A stretch of 64,000 nucleotides of DNA, from NCBI RefSeq assembly GCF_023349125.1, contig NZ_JAKIKT010000001.1, forward strand, positions 372,001 to 436,000, given 5' to 3'. Positions 27,358 through 36,005 of this stretch are shown here, in pieces. The position numbers were made by a program, and so were the translations under genes. The DNA comes from Shewanella corallii. Lineage in GTDB: Bacteria > Pseudomonadota > Gammaproteobacteria > Enterobacterales > Shewanellaceae. The notes under the pieces were generated by a model. It did not search any database. It was not told the DNA's origin and was given only the letters and a program-made list of their open reading frames with translations. Numbering within the stretch: the first letter of the stretch is position 1; every line of letters starts with the position of its first letter.

Positions 27358-27372
27358 TCCTGCTGTTTGGTT

Positions 27373-28086
27373 TTATAGACCAACAGCCAAAATTAATGCG
27401 GTCAGTTCACTATCTGTGAGCGGCCGCATTTTTCCTTCCTCAAGTTCAATCCCCTGAGCATCCATCAGACTCTGCCCCATAATTTCAATTCGTTTCAGGT
27501 CAATTACCCGGTAACCCAGTGCTTTGCACATGCGGCGAATTTGGCGGTTAAGACCCTGATTGAGGATGATTTCAAACCTGTTTGGGTCAAGCGCTCGACA
27601 CTCACAGGGCAGGGTTGTGACTTCGCCGTAGCTGACACCGGCAGACATCATCTGAGTAAAAGTCTGGTCAAAAGGGCGATCGACTGTGACGTGATAGGTC
27701 TTGGTGTGACCAAAGTCCGGATGCATCAGGCGTTGTGTCAGATCACCATGATTAGTGAGCAGCAACAGCCCCCGGGAGTCCTTATCCAGTCTGCCTACTG
27801 GGTACAGCCGGGGCGAGTCTGGCAGTCGGTGAAGCAGGCTGGAGGGATCATGTGCCTGCAAACGGCAGTCAATCCCTACAGGTTTGTGGAAAAGCCAGCT
27901 GGTTTTAGGTTCAAAGCCGGGAATGGGCTGGTTGTCTACCATAAGCTCCTGCGGGCAGGACAGTGTCAGCCGGTCGGTGTGATTGGCTACCCGCCCCTGA
28001 AAACTGACCCGTCCCTCAGTAATAAGACGTTGGCACTGCCTGCGGGAGCCTACACCGCACTGGGCAAGATAGTGTGCCAATCTCAA
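27373..28086 (-). CDS. RsuA/RluB/RluF-family rRNA pseudouridine synthase
   Basis: Converts a specific uridine in rRNA to pseudouridine. 237 residues: N-terminal S4 RNA-binding domain about 1-50 (MRLAHYLAQCGVGSRRQCQRL), then the catalytic domain with the Asp in VGRLDKDSRGLLLLTNHGDL near residue 98, the TKTYHV strand and the C-terminal NRQIRRMCKALGY motif. Sequence style is nearest RluF (23S U2604), but this group cannot be split safely by eye. It lies one base after the membrane protein gene upstream, so it is the last gene of a leftward cluster. Confidence 0.88.
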   Translation of the reverse strand: MRLAHYLAQCGVGSRRQCQRLITEGRVSFQGRVANHTDRLTLSCPQELMVDNQPIPGFEPKTSWLFHKPVGIDCRLQAHDPSSLLHRLPDSPRLYPVGRLDKDSRGLLLLTNHGDLTQRLMHPDFGHTKTYHVTVDRPFDQTFTQMMSAGVSYGEVTTLPCECRALDPNRFEIILNQGLNRQIRRMCKALGYRVIDLKRIEIMGQSLMDAQGIELEEGKMRPLTDSELTALILAVGL

Positions 28087-28087
28087 T

Positions 28088-28798
28088 TTACTCTCCCCTT
28101 AAATGCCTGAGCGACAGTGCCTGATAATCCTGGATCACAAGTTTACGCATATTCAACGCCAGCAGTACATCCCAGATTATCGACAATATGCACATGGCCC
28201 AGGAGTTAAGGGCGATAGAGCAGAAGTGGGGCTCAAGAACTTTGGGGCAGGGCTGCAGTTGCAGTGTCTTGAGGTCTACCTGCAGTAAAATCGCGAAGGT
28301 ACCAAGAAACAGCAGAATGCTGACAATAGTCATTCCACGGGTGCAGTAGCGCTTGTGGGACAGCCAGCCCACTATGGTGATAATGCACAAAATGATGCAG
28401 CTGAACAGTACACTGGTTGACCAGAACCTGTGTTGCTCCAGATAGTTAAGTGGGTATATCCCAATAAGCAGAATTGACAGCCCCATCCAGCCACCGGTCA
28501 TTGCCATCAGCTTGCTCAGATTATCCAATTTCAGCTGGTACAGGCCAAACATTCCCATCAGGGTACACATGCCATAAGACAGGGTGCTGCCATTAATGAC
28601 ATAGGCCATTTGCGACAGCCGATAGTCACCCAGTTGATTGGCTCTCAGGGCAAAGACTTTCAGTCCCATGCACAGATATTCATAACCTACAGTCAGCACC
28701 AGGCCTGCCGTGGCAACAAAGGCGCCGGTCAGCATAAGGAAAATGATCAGATGATGAAGATCGTACTGTCCCAGTGAGGGGGCAGGTCTGGCGTACAT
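28088..28798 (-). CDS. Six-helix membrane protein, DUF998-like, copy B
   Basis: Unrecognised 236-residue inner-membrane protein with about six hydrophobic helices. Pattern LGDYRLSQMAYVINGSTLSYG, MGLSILLIGIYPLN and a Cys-containing periplasmic-type loop (QPCPKVLEPHFC) before the last helix. It resembles its neighbour at 28894-29562 in length, helix layout, the LGDY motif, GIYPLN/GVYPFN and the two-Cys loop, so the two are paralogues. The layout recalls the DUF998 family, but I am not sure. It ends one base before the pseudouridine synthase start and is probably translated from the same message. The start lacks a strong ribosome site. Confidence 0.75.
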   Translation of the reverse strand: MYARPAPSLGQYDLHHLIIFLMLTGAFVATAGLVLTVGYEYLCMGLKVFALRANQLGDYRLSQMAYVINGSTLSYGMCTLMGMFGLYQLKLDNLSKLMAMTGGWMGLSILLIGIYPLNYLEQHRFWSTSVLFSCIILCIITIVGWLSHKRYCTRGMTIVSILLFLGTFAILLQVDLKTLQLQPCPKVLEPHFCSIALNSWAMCILSIIWDVLLALNMRKLVIQDYQALSLRHLRGE

Positions 28799-28893
28799 GG
28801 TGAAAAATTGACTGAATTTCGGGGGCGCTAATATTCATTAAGCTGTGCTCCGAGTCCAGTGCGCAGCTCACAAATTTGGCCAATATGGGGAAA

Positions 28894-29562
28894 TCAGTCC
28901 AGAGTGGCGGCGATCAGGCGTCTGGCCATCATGGCAAGCCCAATCCCTGTCAGCATGGTGGCAAATGTATGGGTCCACATCAGCATGGCAAGATAACAAG
29001 GCTTGCCATCTTCACACAGTGAGGTTTGCCTGTTGGGTTCCAGCTCCCACAGCACCATCAGGCAACTGACAAAGCCGACCAGGCTGATAACCCCCAGCAA
29101 TGGGGGGCAGATTTGAGGGCGGGCGAAACGGTACAGAAACAGCACGCCGAACATCAACATGGAACTGGAGATAAATGCGATGACGACCAGGTGATGGGCA
29201 GACTGATCGTTAAAGGGGTAAACGCCCAGCAGCATGATGGTGACCCCGCAAAGCATGCCCGACAGAGCCAACAGAGAGGTAAACCTGTCATACCGGACCA
29301 GATGCAGTCCATACATGGCCAGAACAAAGCAGGCTCCGGCAAGTAGCAGACAAACATTATAAATAAAGGCGAGGGGGGAGCGCAGGTAATCACCCAGAGC
29401 ATCAACATGCAGACTGAAGATCCCCCAGCCCAGCTCCTGAAAGAAGGCGTACAGGGTCGCAGCCATGCCTAAGGCACAAATGCTGACCCCCACCAGACAC
29501 ATGTGAAAAATCAGTCTGTGGGGATCGTACTTTCCGTGGTGAATATCCTCATCTTTCGACAT
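28894..29562 (-). CDS. Six-helix membrane protein, DUF998-like, copy A
   Basis: 222-residue inner-membrane protein, paralogous to the gene at 28088-28798: shared LGDYLRSPLAFIYN, MLLGVYPFNDQSAHHLV and a loop with two Cys (TSLCEDGKPCYL). Six helices are predicted. I chose ATG 29562 because CAGGGAA precedes it at about seven bases; an in-frame ATG at 29601 has none. It follows the NhaC-type transporter by 46 bases, so MetJ control of that promoter could extend to it. Function unknown. The paired Cys in a loop could form a disulfide. Confidence 0.75.
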   Translation of the reverse strand: MSKDEDIHHGKYDPHRLIFHMCLVGVSICALGMAATLYAFFQELGWGIFSLHVDALGDYLRSPLAFIYNVCLLLAGACFVLAMYGLHLVRYDRFTSLLALSGMLCGVTIMLLGVYPFNDQSAHHLVVIAFISSSMLMFGVLFLYRFARPQICPPLLGVISLVGFVSCLMVLWELEPNRQTSLCEDGKPCYLAMLMWTHTFATMLTGIGLAMMARRLIAATLD

Positions 29563-29608
29563 GAGGTTCCCTGTATTCAAGGCGCCGATACACAGCGCCA
29601 TTGGTTTG

Positions 29609-30946
29609 TCAGCTACGTGGACGAACTATCACAATGGCGACTGCAACAACTGCCAGTACCATACCATACCAAGTGTAGCTTACTGCTTCTACAGGACTAA
29701 TGGCGAAGGTGGAGGCGATTAGCAGAGCCTGCGCACCGTAAGGGATAAGACCCTGAATGATACAGGCGAAGATATCCAGGATACTGGCGGAGCGCTTGGG
29801 TGTTACGCCGTGTTTGGTCGCCAGGTCTTTGGCGATATCACCGCTTACCACAATCGCCACTGTATTATTGGCCACACACAGGTTAGTGGCGGCGGCAATA
29901 CCAGCCATACCCAGCTCAGCGGCTCGACAGGAAGCTTCACCTTTTGCCTTGGAGAAGCGAGCGATCACTCTCTCGATCTGACGGCTAACAAAGGTCAGGC
30001 CACCCTGTTGCTGCATCAGCGCTGCCAGGCCGCCTACCAGCATGGACAGAATGAAGATCTCCTGCATGTTGGTGAAACCAGCGTAGATATCCTTACCAAA
30101 AGTGACCCAGCCATATTCGCCACCCAGCAGGCCGGTAGCGCCTGCCAGCACAATACCTATGGCCAGGACGACGAACACGTTCAATCCGGCAACCGCCAAC
30201 ACCAGAATGGTCAGGTATGGGATCACTTTAATCAGGTCGATCTCCTGAGCAGCCAGCTCAGCCTGTCCCTGACCGGCAAAGGTGAACAGTATCAGGGTTA
30301 TCAATGCTGCAGGCAGTGCAAAGATCAGGTTTTCGCGGAACTTGTCTTTCATCTCACAGCCCTGAGTTCGGGTGGCTGCAATTGTGGTATCAGAGATGAT
30401 GGACAGGTTGTCACCGAACAGGGCACCGGACATTACCGCACCAGCCATCAATGGCAGGCTGATATCAGCCTGTTCGGCTACGCCCAGTGCAATTGGCGCT
30501 ACGGCAGCGATTGTGCCCATGGAGGTACCCATGGCGGTGGCAATAAAGGCGGCAATCACAAAGAAACCCGGCAGCAGCAGCTCAGAAGGGATCAGCGACA
30601 GACCCAGGGCAACTGTTGCATCAACACCACCAGTGACCTTGGCGACAGAGGCGAAGGCACCTGCCAACAGATAGATAAGACACATAGCGATAATATTGCT
30701 GTGGCCTATCCCTGCAATAAAGGTTTCAATGGCAGAGTTCAGCTTCTGTTTGGAGATAACCAACGCCAGCACGATAGCGGGCAGAATCGCCACTGGAGCA
30801 GGCAGTTGGTAGAACGCAAAGTCGGTTCCCAGGCTCTGGAAGTATAAACCGGCGCCAATAAACAGCGCGAGGAAAAGGAACAGGGGCAGCAGGGCGATAA
30901 TGGAGCCCTGGTTGTTTGCCGTTTCTGGTGTCACTGGATGAGTCAA
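29609..30946 (-). CDS. NhaC-family Na+/H+ antiporter-like transporter, probable methionine transporter (MetT)
   Basis: 445-residue polytopic membrane protein of the NhaC group, with about 11-12 helices and the family block GDNLSIISDTTIAATRTQG near 195-213 plus ATNLCVANNTVAIVVSGDIAKDL near 355. NhaC proteins are annotated as Na+/H+ antiporters, but MetJ-controlled members in Vibrio and Shewanella have been predicted by comparative genomics to be methionine transporters (MetT). Here a MetJ operator overlaps its promoter, which favours the methionine role. The start is TTG 30946 with AGAGA upstream; no nearby ATG exists. Two paralogous membrane proteins and a pseudouridine synthase follow in the same direction. 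Transport of methionine is inference. Confidence 0.85.
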   Translation of the reverse strand: MTHPVTPETANNQGSIIALLPLFLFLALFIGAGLYFQSLGTDFAFYQLPAPVAILPAIVLALVISKQKLNSAIETFIAGIGHSNIIAMCLIYLLAGAFASVAKVTGGVDATVALGLSLIPSELLLPGFFVIAAFIATAMGTSMGTIAAVAPIALGVAEQADISLPLMAGAVMSGALFGDNLSIISDTTIAATRTQGCEMKDKFRENLIFALPAALITLILFTFAGQGQAELAAQEIDLIKVIPYLTILVLAVAGLNVFVVLAIGIVLAGATGLLGGEYGWVTFGKDIYAGFTNMQEIFILSMLVGGLAALMQQQGGLTFVSRQIERVIARFSKAKGEASCRAAELGMAGIAAATNLCVANNTVAIVVSGDIAKDLATKHGVTPKRSASILDIFACIIQGLIPYGAQALLIASTFAISPVEAVSYTWYGMVLAVVAVAIVIVRPRS

Positions 30947-31091
30947 AGTTTTTCTCTCTTATTCTATTATCTATTTGTACCCTTTCCCTGTGAGGTACAA
31001 ATCTTGGCTATATCCTGGCGGCATCAATTCCGGCCAAACGCTTGTTATAGAGCCGACTGATTTAATGAGGTTTGTCGGCTAAGTTAGCGCA

Positions 31092-31120
31092 AATATATTG
31101 AATAGATGGATGCCTGTCAA
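31092..31120 (-). promoter_or_regulatory. Sigma-70 promoter of the NhaC/MetT-type gene
   Basis: On the minus strand TTGACA (31120-31115) and TATATT (31097-31092) with 17 bases between them. The leader of about 140 bases contains AGCCGAC/GTCGGCT, a 7-bp stem. Confidence 0.75.
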
Positions 31121-31123
31121 TTT

Positions 31124-31139
31124 AGACGTCTAGATGTTT
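31124..31139 (-). promoter_or_regulatory. MetJ operator (two met boxes) upstream of the NhaC/MetT-type gene
   Basis: On the minus strand AAACATCT then AGACGTCT in tandem: 6/8 and 8/8 against the met box AGACGTCT. It abuts the -35 element, where bound MetJ would block polymerase. The remainder of 30947-31276 shows no gene. Confidence 0.8.
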
Positions 31140-31276
31140 TTACTTCCGCTTTAAAAGTGTGATCCCGGATCCCGGTCCCAAAGTTTCCACCATCAAAGCA
31201 AACTGCCGGGCGCGATAGAAGACACCCAAAAGTATTAGATTTTTGTGATTTTATCTAAGGTTATGATATTTATGGA

Positions 31277-32206
31277 TTAACTTGTGGCTATTGGCAGTAG
31301 TTTCAGCAGCTGTTGATGTAGCCAGGACAGTGCTGGGTCCTTCAGGCTATTGCGGTTCCACACCAGACTGTAACCCACCTTGCCATAGTCAAAGGGCAGG
31401 GTGGTTTGCAGCAGTCTGTTGGCCTGGGGGGCATTGTCTGCCCAGAGTTTGGAGCAGGTCAGCAGGTAATCTGTTTGGCTGCACAGGCTGGCAGCACCAC
31501 CAAAGTCGGCCACGGTCAGGGCCACATCCCGGGCGTGAAAGGCCTGAGTGAGGTGCTGAATGAAGTAGGGCTCGGCCAGTTCGCGGTCATGGATGCCGAT
31601 ATGCCGGTATTGCAGATACCGCTCCAGTGTCAGCGGCTGGCTGGCTAATGGATGGTCCGGATTCATCAGGCACACCAGCTCATCTTTGATAACTGTCTTC
31701 CACACCAGATCTCTGTGCAATACCGGTGGCTGGGTAATATCGTGGGGCAGCAGCAAAAAATGCACCTCACCCCTAAGCAGGGCATCAAACCCCAATTGCT
31801 CCTTGGCAAAGATATTCAGGCTGACCGAACTGGCCAGTGACTGGCTGAGTCTGGAGATAGCCCCACTGAACAACTCCAGCGTGCTGGCGCGCATGGACAG
31901 GGAAAATTGTCCCACCCAGGTTTGTGGATTGAACTCTCCTTCGGCAATCAGGCCATTCACCCTGGCGAGAATGTCCTGCACCGATGGTGCCAGACTAATG
32001 GCATAGGGGGTGGGGGTCAGCTGATTGCCTTCCCGGTAGAAGAGCTCATCATCCAGCAGCTCCCTTAACTGCGACAGGGTTTTACTGATGCTGGATGGCG
32101 TCACACACAGGCGCTCTGCGGCCAGAGTGACACTCTGGGTGCGTAACATCAGTTGGAAAACCGCCAGGTGCTTCATACTGACGCGGGAGAGTGCAAGATA
32201 ATTCAT
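31277..32206 (-). CDS. LysR-family transcriptional regulator
   Basis: 309-residue DNA-binding regulator: winged helix-turn-helix about 12-70 (MKHLAVFQLMLRTQSVTLAA, then SSISKTLSQLRELLDDELFYR), then a substrate-binding-like effector domain about 95-300. It is divergent from yjjI across 237 bases, the usual LysR arrangement, so it probably controls the yjjI-yjjW pair. Its effector is unknown. The start at 32206 has no clear ribosome site; an internal ATG 10 codons later is an alternative. No operator could be fixed by eye. Confidence 0.88.
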   Translation of the reverse strand: MNYLALSRVSMKHLAVFQLMLRTQSVTLAAERLCVTPSSISKTLSQLRELLDDELFYREGNQLTPTPYAISLAPSVQDILARVNGLIAEGEFNPQTWVGQFSLSMRASTLELFSGAISRLSQSLASSVSLNIFAKEQLGFDALLRGEVHFLLLPHDITQPPVLHRDLVWKTVIKDELVCLMNPDHPLASQPLTLERYLQYRHIGIHDRELAEPYFIQHLTQAFHARDVALTVADFGGAASLCSQTDYLLTCSKLWADNAPQANRLLQTTLPFDYGKVGYSLVWNRNSLKDPALSWLHQQLLKLLPIATS

Positions 32207-32443
32207 AGCCGGGATCTTTGAGCTTTATTCGGGATCTGTGAAAGCCTACCAGCAGATCGCGCGTCACTCTATCAGCAGTTGCTGAATTTGCGACTGTGAT
32301 CTGTGCAGCGGATTTCCTTTTTGGAAAAGCCTTAATCCCGATAATTCACTGGGGAATTGCAGGTGGGCTGAGTAAAGTGCTGCCATCAAGCTCTGCTTGC
32401 TGATAACAGGCAGAAGATCCAGACCCGTTTCGGAAGTATCCCT
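32207..32443. promoter_or_regulatory. Divergent LysR / yjjI promoter region
   Basis: 237 bases without a gene. CGGGATCTTTGAG near 32213 and CGGGATCTGTGAA near 32230 are a direct repeat of 7-8 matching bases and could be part of a regulator site; TCCCGATAATTC follows near 32336. Confidence 0.35.
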
Positions 32444-33988
32444 ATGACTCAAGCCCTTTCTGAGCTGCAGCAAAAGTTCCACAACATCATCACTAACCCC
32501 AACTTGTCGCCAAAGCAAAAGACCCATTGGTTGTCGCTGGAAGCGGAAGCGTCTTTGCCTTATGTGGCAGTATCAGATGCGGTACGTGAAGTGATGGCCG
32601 ATGGCAGTGTGTGTGACATGTTTGAAGGTCACGCGCCATTCAAGCCAAGATATGTGCTGCCTGATTATGCGGTATTTCTGAAAAATGGCTCTGAGTACCT
32701 GGAGCTGGCTCCGGCTCAGGACTTTGATGATGCGCTGAATATGTTGAGCATCATCTATCACCATGTGCCGTCAGTAACCTCCATTCCTGTATATCTGGGG
32801 CAGCTGGATGATCTGCTGATGCCTTATGTGGGGGAACTGACTGATGAGCAGCTGTACACCAAGCTCAAGCGCTTCTGGATTATGCTCGACAGAACCCTGC
32901 CTGACGCCTTTATGCACGTCAACATTGGCCCAGCTGATAGCCCTGTATGTCGCACCATCCTCAAGGTTGATGCTGAGCTGAAGCAGATCGCCCCCAATCT
33001 GACATTTATGTATGACCCGGCAGTGACGCCTGATGACCTGCTGCGTCAGGCCGCGAGCAATATTTGTGAGTGTAGCAAGCCTCACATTGCCAATTACCCA
33101 ATGCATGCCGCAGCCTATGGCGACAAGCGTTTTGGCATTGTGAGCTGCTACAACTCTCTGCCATTGTGCGGCGGTTCCAACACCTTGGTACGTATGAACC
33201 TCAAGCTGGTGGCAGCTAAGGCTAAAGACGAAGCCGATTTCCTAGAGTCGGTACTGCCATATCACAGCGAACTGATGCGTGAGTTGATGAATGCCCGCAG
33301 CAGCTTCCTGCACCAGGACTCCAACTTCTTCGAAAGCTTCCTGGCGAAAGAAGGTCTGATCGACGAGCAGCGTTTTGCCCCTATGTTCGGTATCTATGGT
33401 ATGGCTGAAGCCGTTAACCAGCTGATGGACAAAGCGGGTAAGGCCGGTCGTTACGGTCATGATGTGGAAGCCAATGAATTGGGCCATCGTATCTCTGCCA
33501 GGTTGGCGCAGCTGGTGGATGAGATGACAGTCACCTATGGCCTGAATGGTAAGGCTGTACTGCACGCTCAGGGTGGCATCAGCATTGATGATGCGGTGAC
33601 TCCGGGTGTCCGTATTCCTTATGGCACAGAACCGGATCCTGTCAGTTATGTGCAAGCTACCGCCGGTCATCACCAGTATTACACCTCTGGTATCAGTGAC
33701 ATTCTGACCATTGATGAGACTGTTAAAGCCAACCCTGAAGCCATGTTTAACCTGGCTAAAGGCGCCCTGATGGCGGGTTATCGTGAGTTTACTGCCAACG
33801 TGGCTTCCAATGACTTGGTTCGTATCACCGGCTATATGGTGAAACTGTCTGATATCGCCCGTTACGATGATGAAGGCTCTCGTACCAACACCACTTTCCT
33901 GGGCGCAGAAGCGGCTAAGAACACAGGTGTGCTTGAGCGTATGCCTCGGGTCGCCAGCCTGGAGATGACTCCGGCGCTGGCCAGGTAA
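32444..33988 (+). CDS. yjjI: Glycyl-radical enzyme YjjI
   Basis: Anaerobic glycyl-radical family protein of 514 residues; E. coli YjjI has 516. The radical loop near the C terminus reads DLVRITGYMVKLSDI with the candidate radical glycine at residue 463, and a Cys-containing active-site loop SCYNSLPLCGGSNT lies near 230. It is shorter than pyruvate formate-lyase and lacks that family's N-terminal part. Its substrate is not established. The activating enzyme gene follows after 42 bases and a LysR regulator is divergent. In E. coli yjjI-yjjW sit beside the deo operon; here nupC-deoD lies about 12 kb away, so a nucleoside link is only a hint. Confidence 0.93.
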   Translation: MTQALSELQQKFHNIITNPNLSPKQKTHWLSLEAEASLPYVAVSDAVREVMADGSVCDMFEGHAPFKPRYVLPDYAVFLKNGSEYLELAPAQDFDDALNMLSIIYHHVPSVTSIPVYLGQLDDLLMPYVGELTDEQLYTKLKRFWIMLDRTLPDAFMHVNIGPADSPVCRTILKVDAELKQIAPNLTFMYDPAVTPDDLLRQAASNICECSKPHIANYPMHAAAYGDKRFGIVSCYNSLPLCGGSNTLVRMNLKLVAAKAKDEADFLESVLPYHSELMRELMNARSSFLHQDSNFFESFLAKEGLIDEQRFAPMFGIYGMAEAVNQLMDKAGKAGRYGHDVEANELGHRISARLAQLVDEMTVTYGLNGKAVLHAQGGISIDDAVTPGVRIPYGTEPDPVSYVQATAGHHQYYTSGISDILTIDETVKANPEAMFNLAKGALMAGYREFTANVASNDLVRITGYMVKLSDIARYDDEGSRTNTTFLGAEAAKNTGVLERMPRVASLEMTPALAR

Positions 33989-34030
33989 ACTCATTGATAA
34001 CCGCAGCAATTTAACGAGTATTAAAGAACA

Positions 34031-34927
34031 GTGACATCGGCAGTGAAACCTCTTGAAAGAACAGCAAAAGTCAGTCGTATTCTGAACTTCTCCTGTGTGG
34101 ATGGTCCGGGCAACCGTATGGTGATCTTCCTGCAGGGCTGTAATTTCAATTGCATCAGCTGCCATAACCCACACACCATTAATCACTGCAACCACTGTGG
34201 TGACTGTGTCCCTCACTGTCCCACTGGTGCCTTGCAGATAACCAAAGACACCAATGAAAACAAGGTGACGTGGGTGAGTAGTCTCTGTACCCAGTGTGAT
34301 CTTTGCCTTGATGTTTGCCCGCATCAATCCAACCCAAAGATCAGCGAGATCAGTGTCAGCGATCTGCTGGCACTGATCCGCAAACACCACTTCTTTTTAA
34401 GTGGGATTACCGTCTCCGGCGGTGAGGCCACCCTGCAATTGCCTTTCATCATAGCGTTATTCAGTGCCATCAAAGCGGATGCTGAACTCAGTCACCTGAC
34501 CTGTTTTATCGACAGTAACGGCGAGCTGACACTGACCGGTTGGGATAAAGTCGCGCCCTGGCTCGATGGTGCCATGATTGATTTGAAATCCTGGCAATCT
34601 GAAACTCACCAATGGCTGGTGGGCAGGAATAATCACAGAGTATTGGCCAGCATCAAGCATCTTGCGGATTTGGGCAAACTCCACGAAGTCCGGCTGTTGC
34701 ATATTCCGGGCAAGAGCGATTTGGATATAGAAGTCGCAGCGGTAGGAAAGTTTCTTGCCGGTTTACCTGAGTCTGTGAATATCAGACTGAATGCCTTCCA
34801 GCACCATGGTGTTGTGGGGGAGGCGCTTGAGTGGTCCAAATGTTCAAAGTCAGATATCGAGTACTTCCACAGCCTGCTGTATCAGTATGTCCGGCGGCCA
34901 ATGTCGTTGCCAGGAGTTTATAGTTGA
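34031..34927 (+). CDS. yjjW: YjjI-activating radical SAM enzyme YjjW
   Basis: Installs the glycyl radical on YjjI, using S-adenosylmethionine and a 4Fe-4S cluster. 298 residues with the radical SAM motif CNFNCISC (C-x3-C-x2-C) near residue 38, followed by two ferredoxin-type cluster motifs, CNHCGDCVPHCP near 54-65 and CTQCDLCLDVCP near 86-97. This insert is typical of glycyl-radical activases. Later SGGEATLQ and MIDLKSW motifs of the family are present. Start is GTG 34031; TTAACGAG lies upstream. Both clusters' cysteines are complete. The pair should work only without oxygen. Confidence 0.93.
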   Translation: MTSAVKPLERTAKVSRILNFSCVDGPGNRMVIFLQGCNFNCISCHNPHTINHCNHCGDCVPHCPTGALQITKDTNENKVTWVSSLCTQCDLCLDVCPHQSNPKISEISVSDLLALIRKHHFFLSGITVSGGEATLQLPFIIALFSAIKADAELSHLTCFIDSNGELTLTGWDKVAPWLDGAMIDLKSWQSETHQWLVGRNNHRVLASIKHLADLGKLHEVRLLHIPGKSDLDIEVAAVGKFLAGLPESVNIRLNAFQHHGVVGEALEWSKCSKSDIEYFHSLLYQYVRRPMSLPGVYS

Positions 34928-34934
34928 GTTTGCC

Positions 34935-35285
34935 TATCGGCTGGGTTGGTGGTTAGCCAAGCTGCGCTTGACGAATTTGTTAGTGCTGCGCACTAAGCAT
35001 GCCTTCGGCATGTATTTAGGCAAGCTTCGCTTGCCAGAACATCGAAGCCTTCCAGGCTTCACCCGGGTTAGGGGTATTGCTTGTCCAATACCCCTAACAA
35101 CCCCAAGGACCCCCCACCGAAGTTGTGACCCAACGTGCATTGCATGCAATTGACGTAACCGGCGTCGATTCACCATCCCTGGCTTTGCGCCGCCTATGTC
35201 ATCATCCATGATGACATCCACTATTGCATCCAATCCCCTCCGGCAACTTCAGACGGGGACAGGGTGTAATCCTCAGCCAATGTGC
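34935..35285 (-). repeat. Hairpin-rich intergenic repeat, copy A
   Basis: Read on the minus strand it shows, in order, TCCCCGTCTGAAGTTGCCGG, hairpin TGTCATCATGGATGATGACA, AGCCAGGGATGGTGAATCG, ACAACTTCGGT, a GGGGTATT/AATACCCC hairpin, then small hairpins GCAAGCGAAGCTTGC, CATGCCGAAGGCATG and AGTGCGCAGCACT. Copy B at 36006 shares the first four landmarks on the opposite strand. No coding frame is supported. Confidence 0.65.
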
Positions 35286-35325
35286 AATCAATTTGGGGAC
35301 ATCTAGTTACTTTGGACTTGTGGGG

Positions 35326-35438
35326 ATATAACGCCCCCAATAAGGGGCTGATAAATGCATGGCTATACTGTGTCGCGAAGCGAAACCGAGCCATGCTTTA
35401 GCCTTCCCGATTGATTGGCTTGCTAGGTGCAAGTTGTA
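35326..35438 (-). other. attC-like recombination site (integron type)
   Basis: Minus strand ends CAGCCCCTTATTGGGGGCG followed by TTATAT, which resembles the 3' end of Vibrio-type attC sites. The site is an imperfect palindrome: GCATGGCT at 35358-35365 pairs with AGCCATGC at 35389-35396, and a GGGGCTGATAAAT arm faces GGGAAGGCTAAA. Length of about 113 bases and position directly after the ORF stop fit a cassette attC. The 5' core box is degenerate. Confidence 0.5.
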
Positions 35439-35440
35439 AC

Positions 35441-35719
35441 TTAACTGTCTGAATTTAATGCGTTTAAATAAATCTGTATTAGTAAGATATAATGTACTGA
35501 AGAAAATACTGTGCCGACAGCATTTAATCTTTTGCTGAAACCCCAAAACCTAAATCCCATAATTTTAATCATCGGTTTAAAAATGAAGCCAAATGTAAAG
35601 TATGTAAGACTCGAAACAATGTCGGACTTTGATTGAAGTTCTTTACGAAGAGTTAGCTCATAGACAATTGCAACTATGAAATAAGTTGAAGTAGATGCCT
35701 CTAATGCCGAAATTTCCAT
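35441..35719 (-). CDS. Hypothetical AT-rich ORF, possible integron cassette protein
   Basis: Unrecognised 92-residue frame with two or more hydrophobic stretches (about 9-22, 38-54 and 70-86), so likely a small membrane protein. Base composition is far more AT-rich than neighbouring genes. TTAGG lies before the ATG, within GTTAGGT, which fits the GTTRRRY core of integron insertion sites. An attC-like palindrome begins immediately after its stop. Orientation and spacing are those of a promoterless gene cassette. It could also be a chance frame in AT-rich DNA; the context makes it more credible. Confidence 0.5.
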   Translation of the reverse strand: MEISALEASTSTYFIVAIVYELTLRKELQSKSDIVSSLTYFTFGFIFKPMIKIMGFRFWGFSKRLNAVGTVFSSVHYILLIQIYLNALNSDS

Positions 35720-36005
35720 TTGTACCTAACATTTTAATAACGAGAACGCCTGTTTATCCATTTTTGCGCGACCACGCTATCGATCCGTTTTATTCACAAA
35801 AATCTGCTACTAAAAATCTCTATGGATAGATAACTTTACCGGGAAATCGAGACGTCTCGTTATCTCGCGCTATCAGTCACGCCTATTGGACAAACGTTAC
35901 CACTAACAACCTGAATAATCGATGGTTTATTGGTAACAGGAGGCACTTCTATTCTCTCTGATTTAACGGGGTAACCGGCTCGTGGAAGTGACTTAGGGTA
36001 ACTTA
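35720..36005. other. AT-rich gene-free stretch upstream of the cassette-like ORF
   Basis: No gene supported. A perfect 12-base palindrome CGAGACGTCTCG lies at 35848-35859. Confidence 0.4.

Noticed and set aside
29810..30847. 345-codon plus-strand frame opposite the NhaC-type gene
   Set aside because: His/Gln/Ser-rich antisense shadow of a hydrophobic membrane protein gene; no start signals.
35848..35859. CGAGACGTCTCG as a further MetJ operator
   Set aside because: It is only a single met box; MetJ needs at least two in tandem, and the site is 600 bases from metY.
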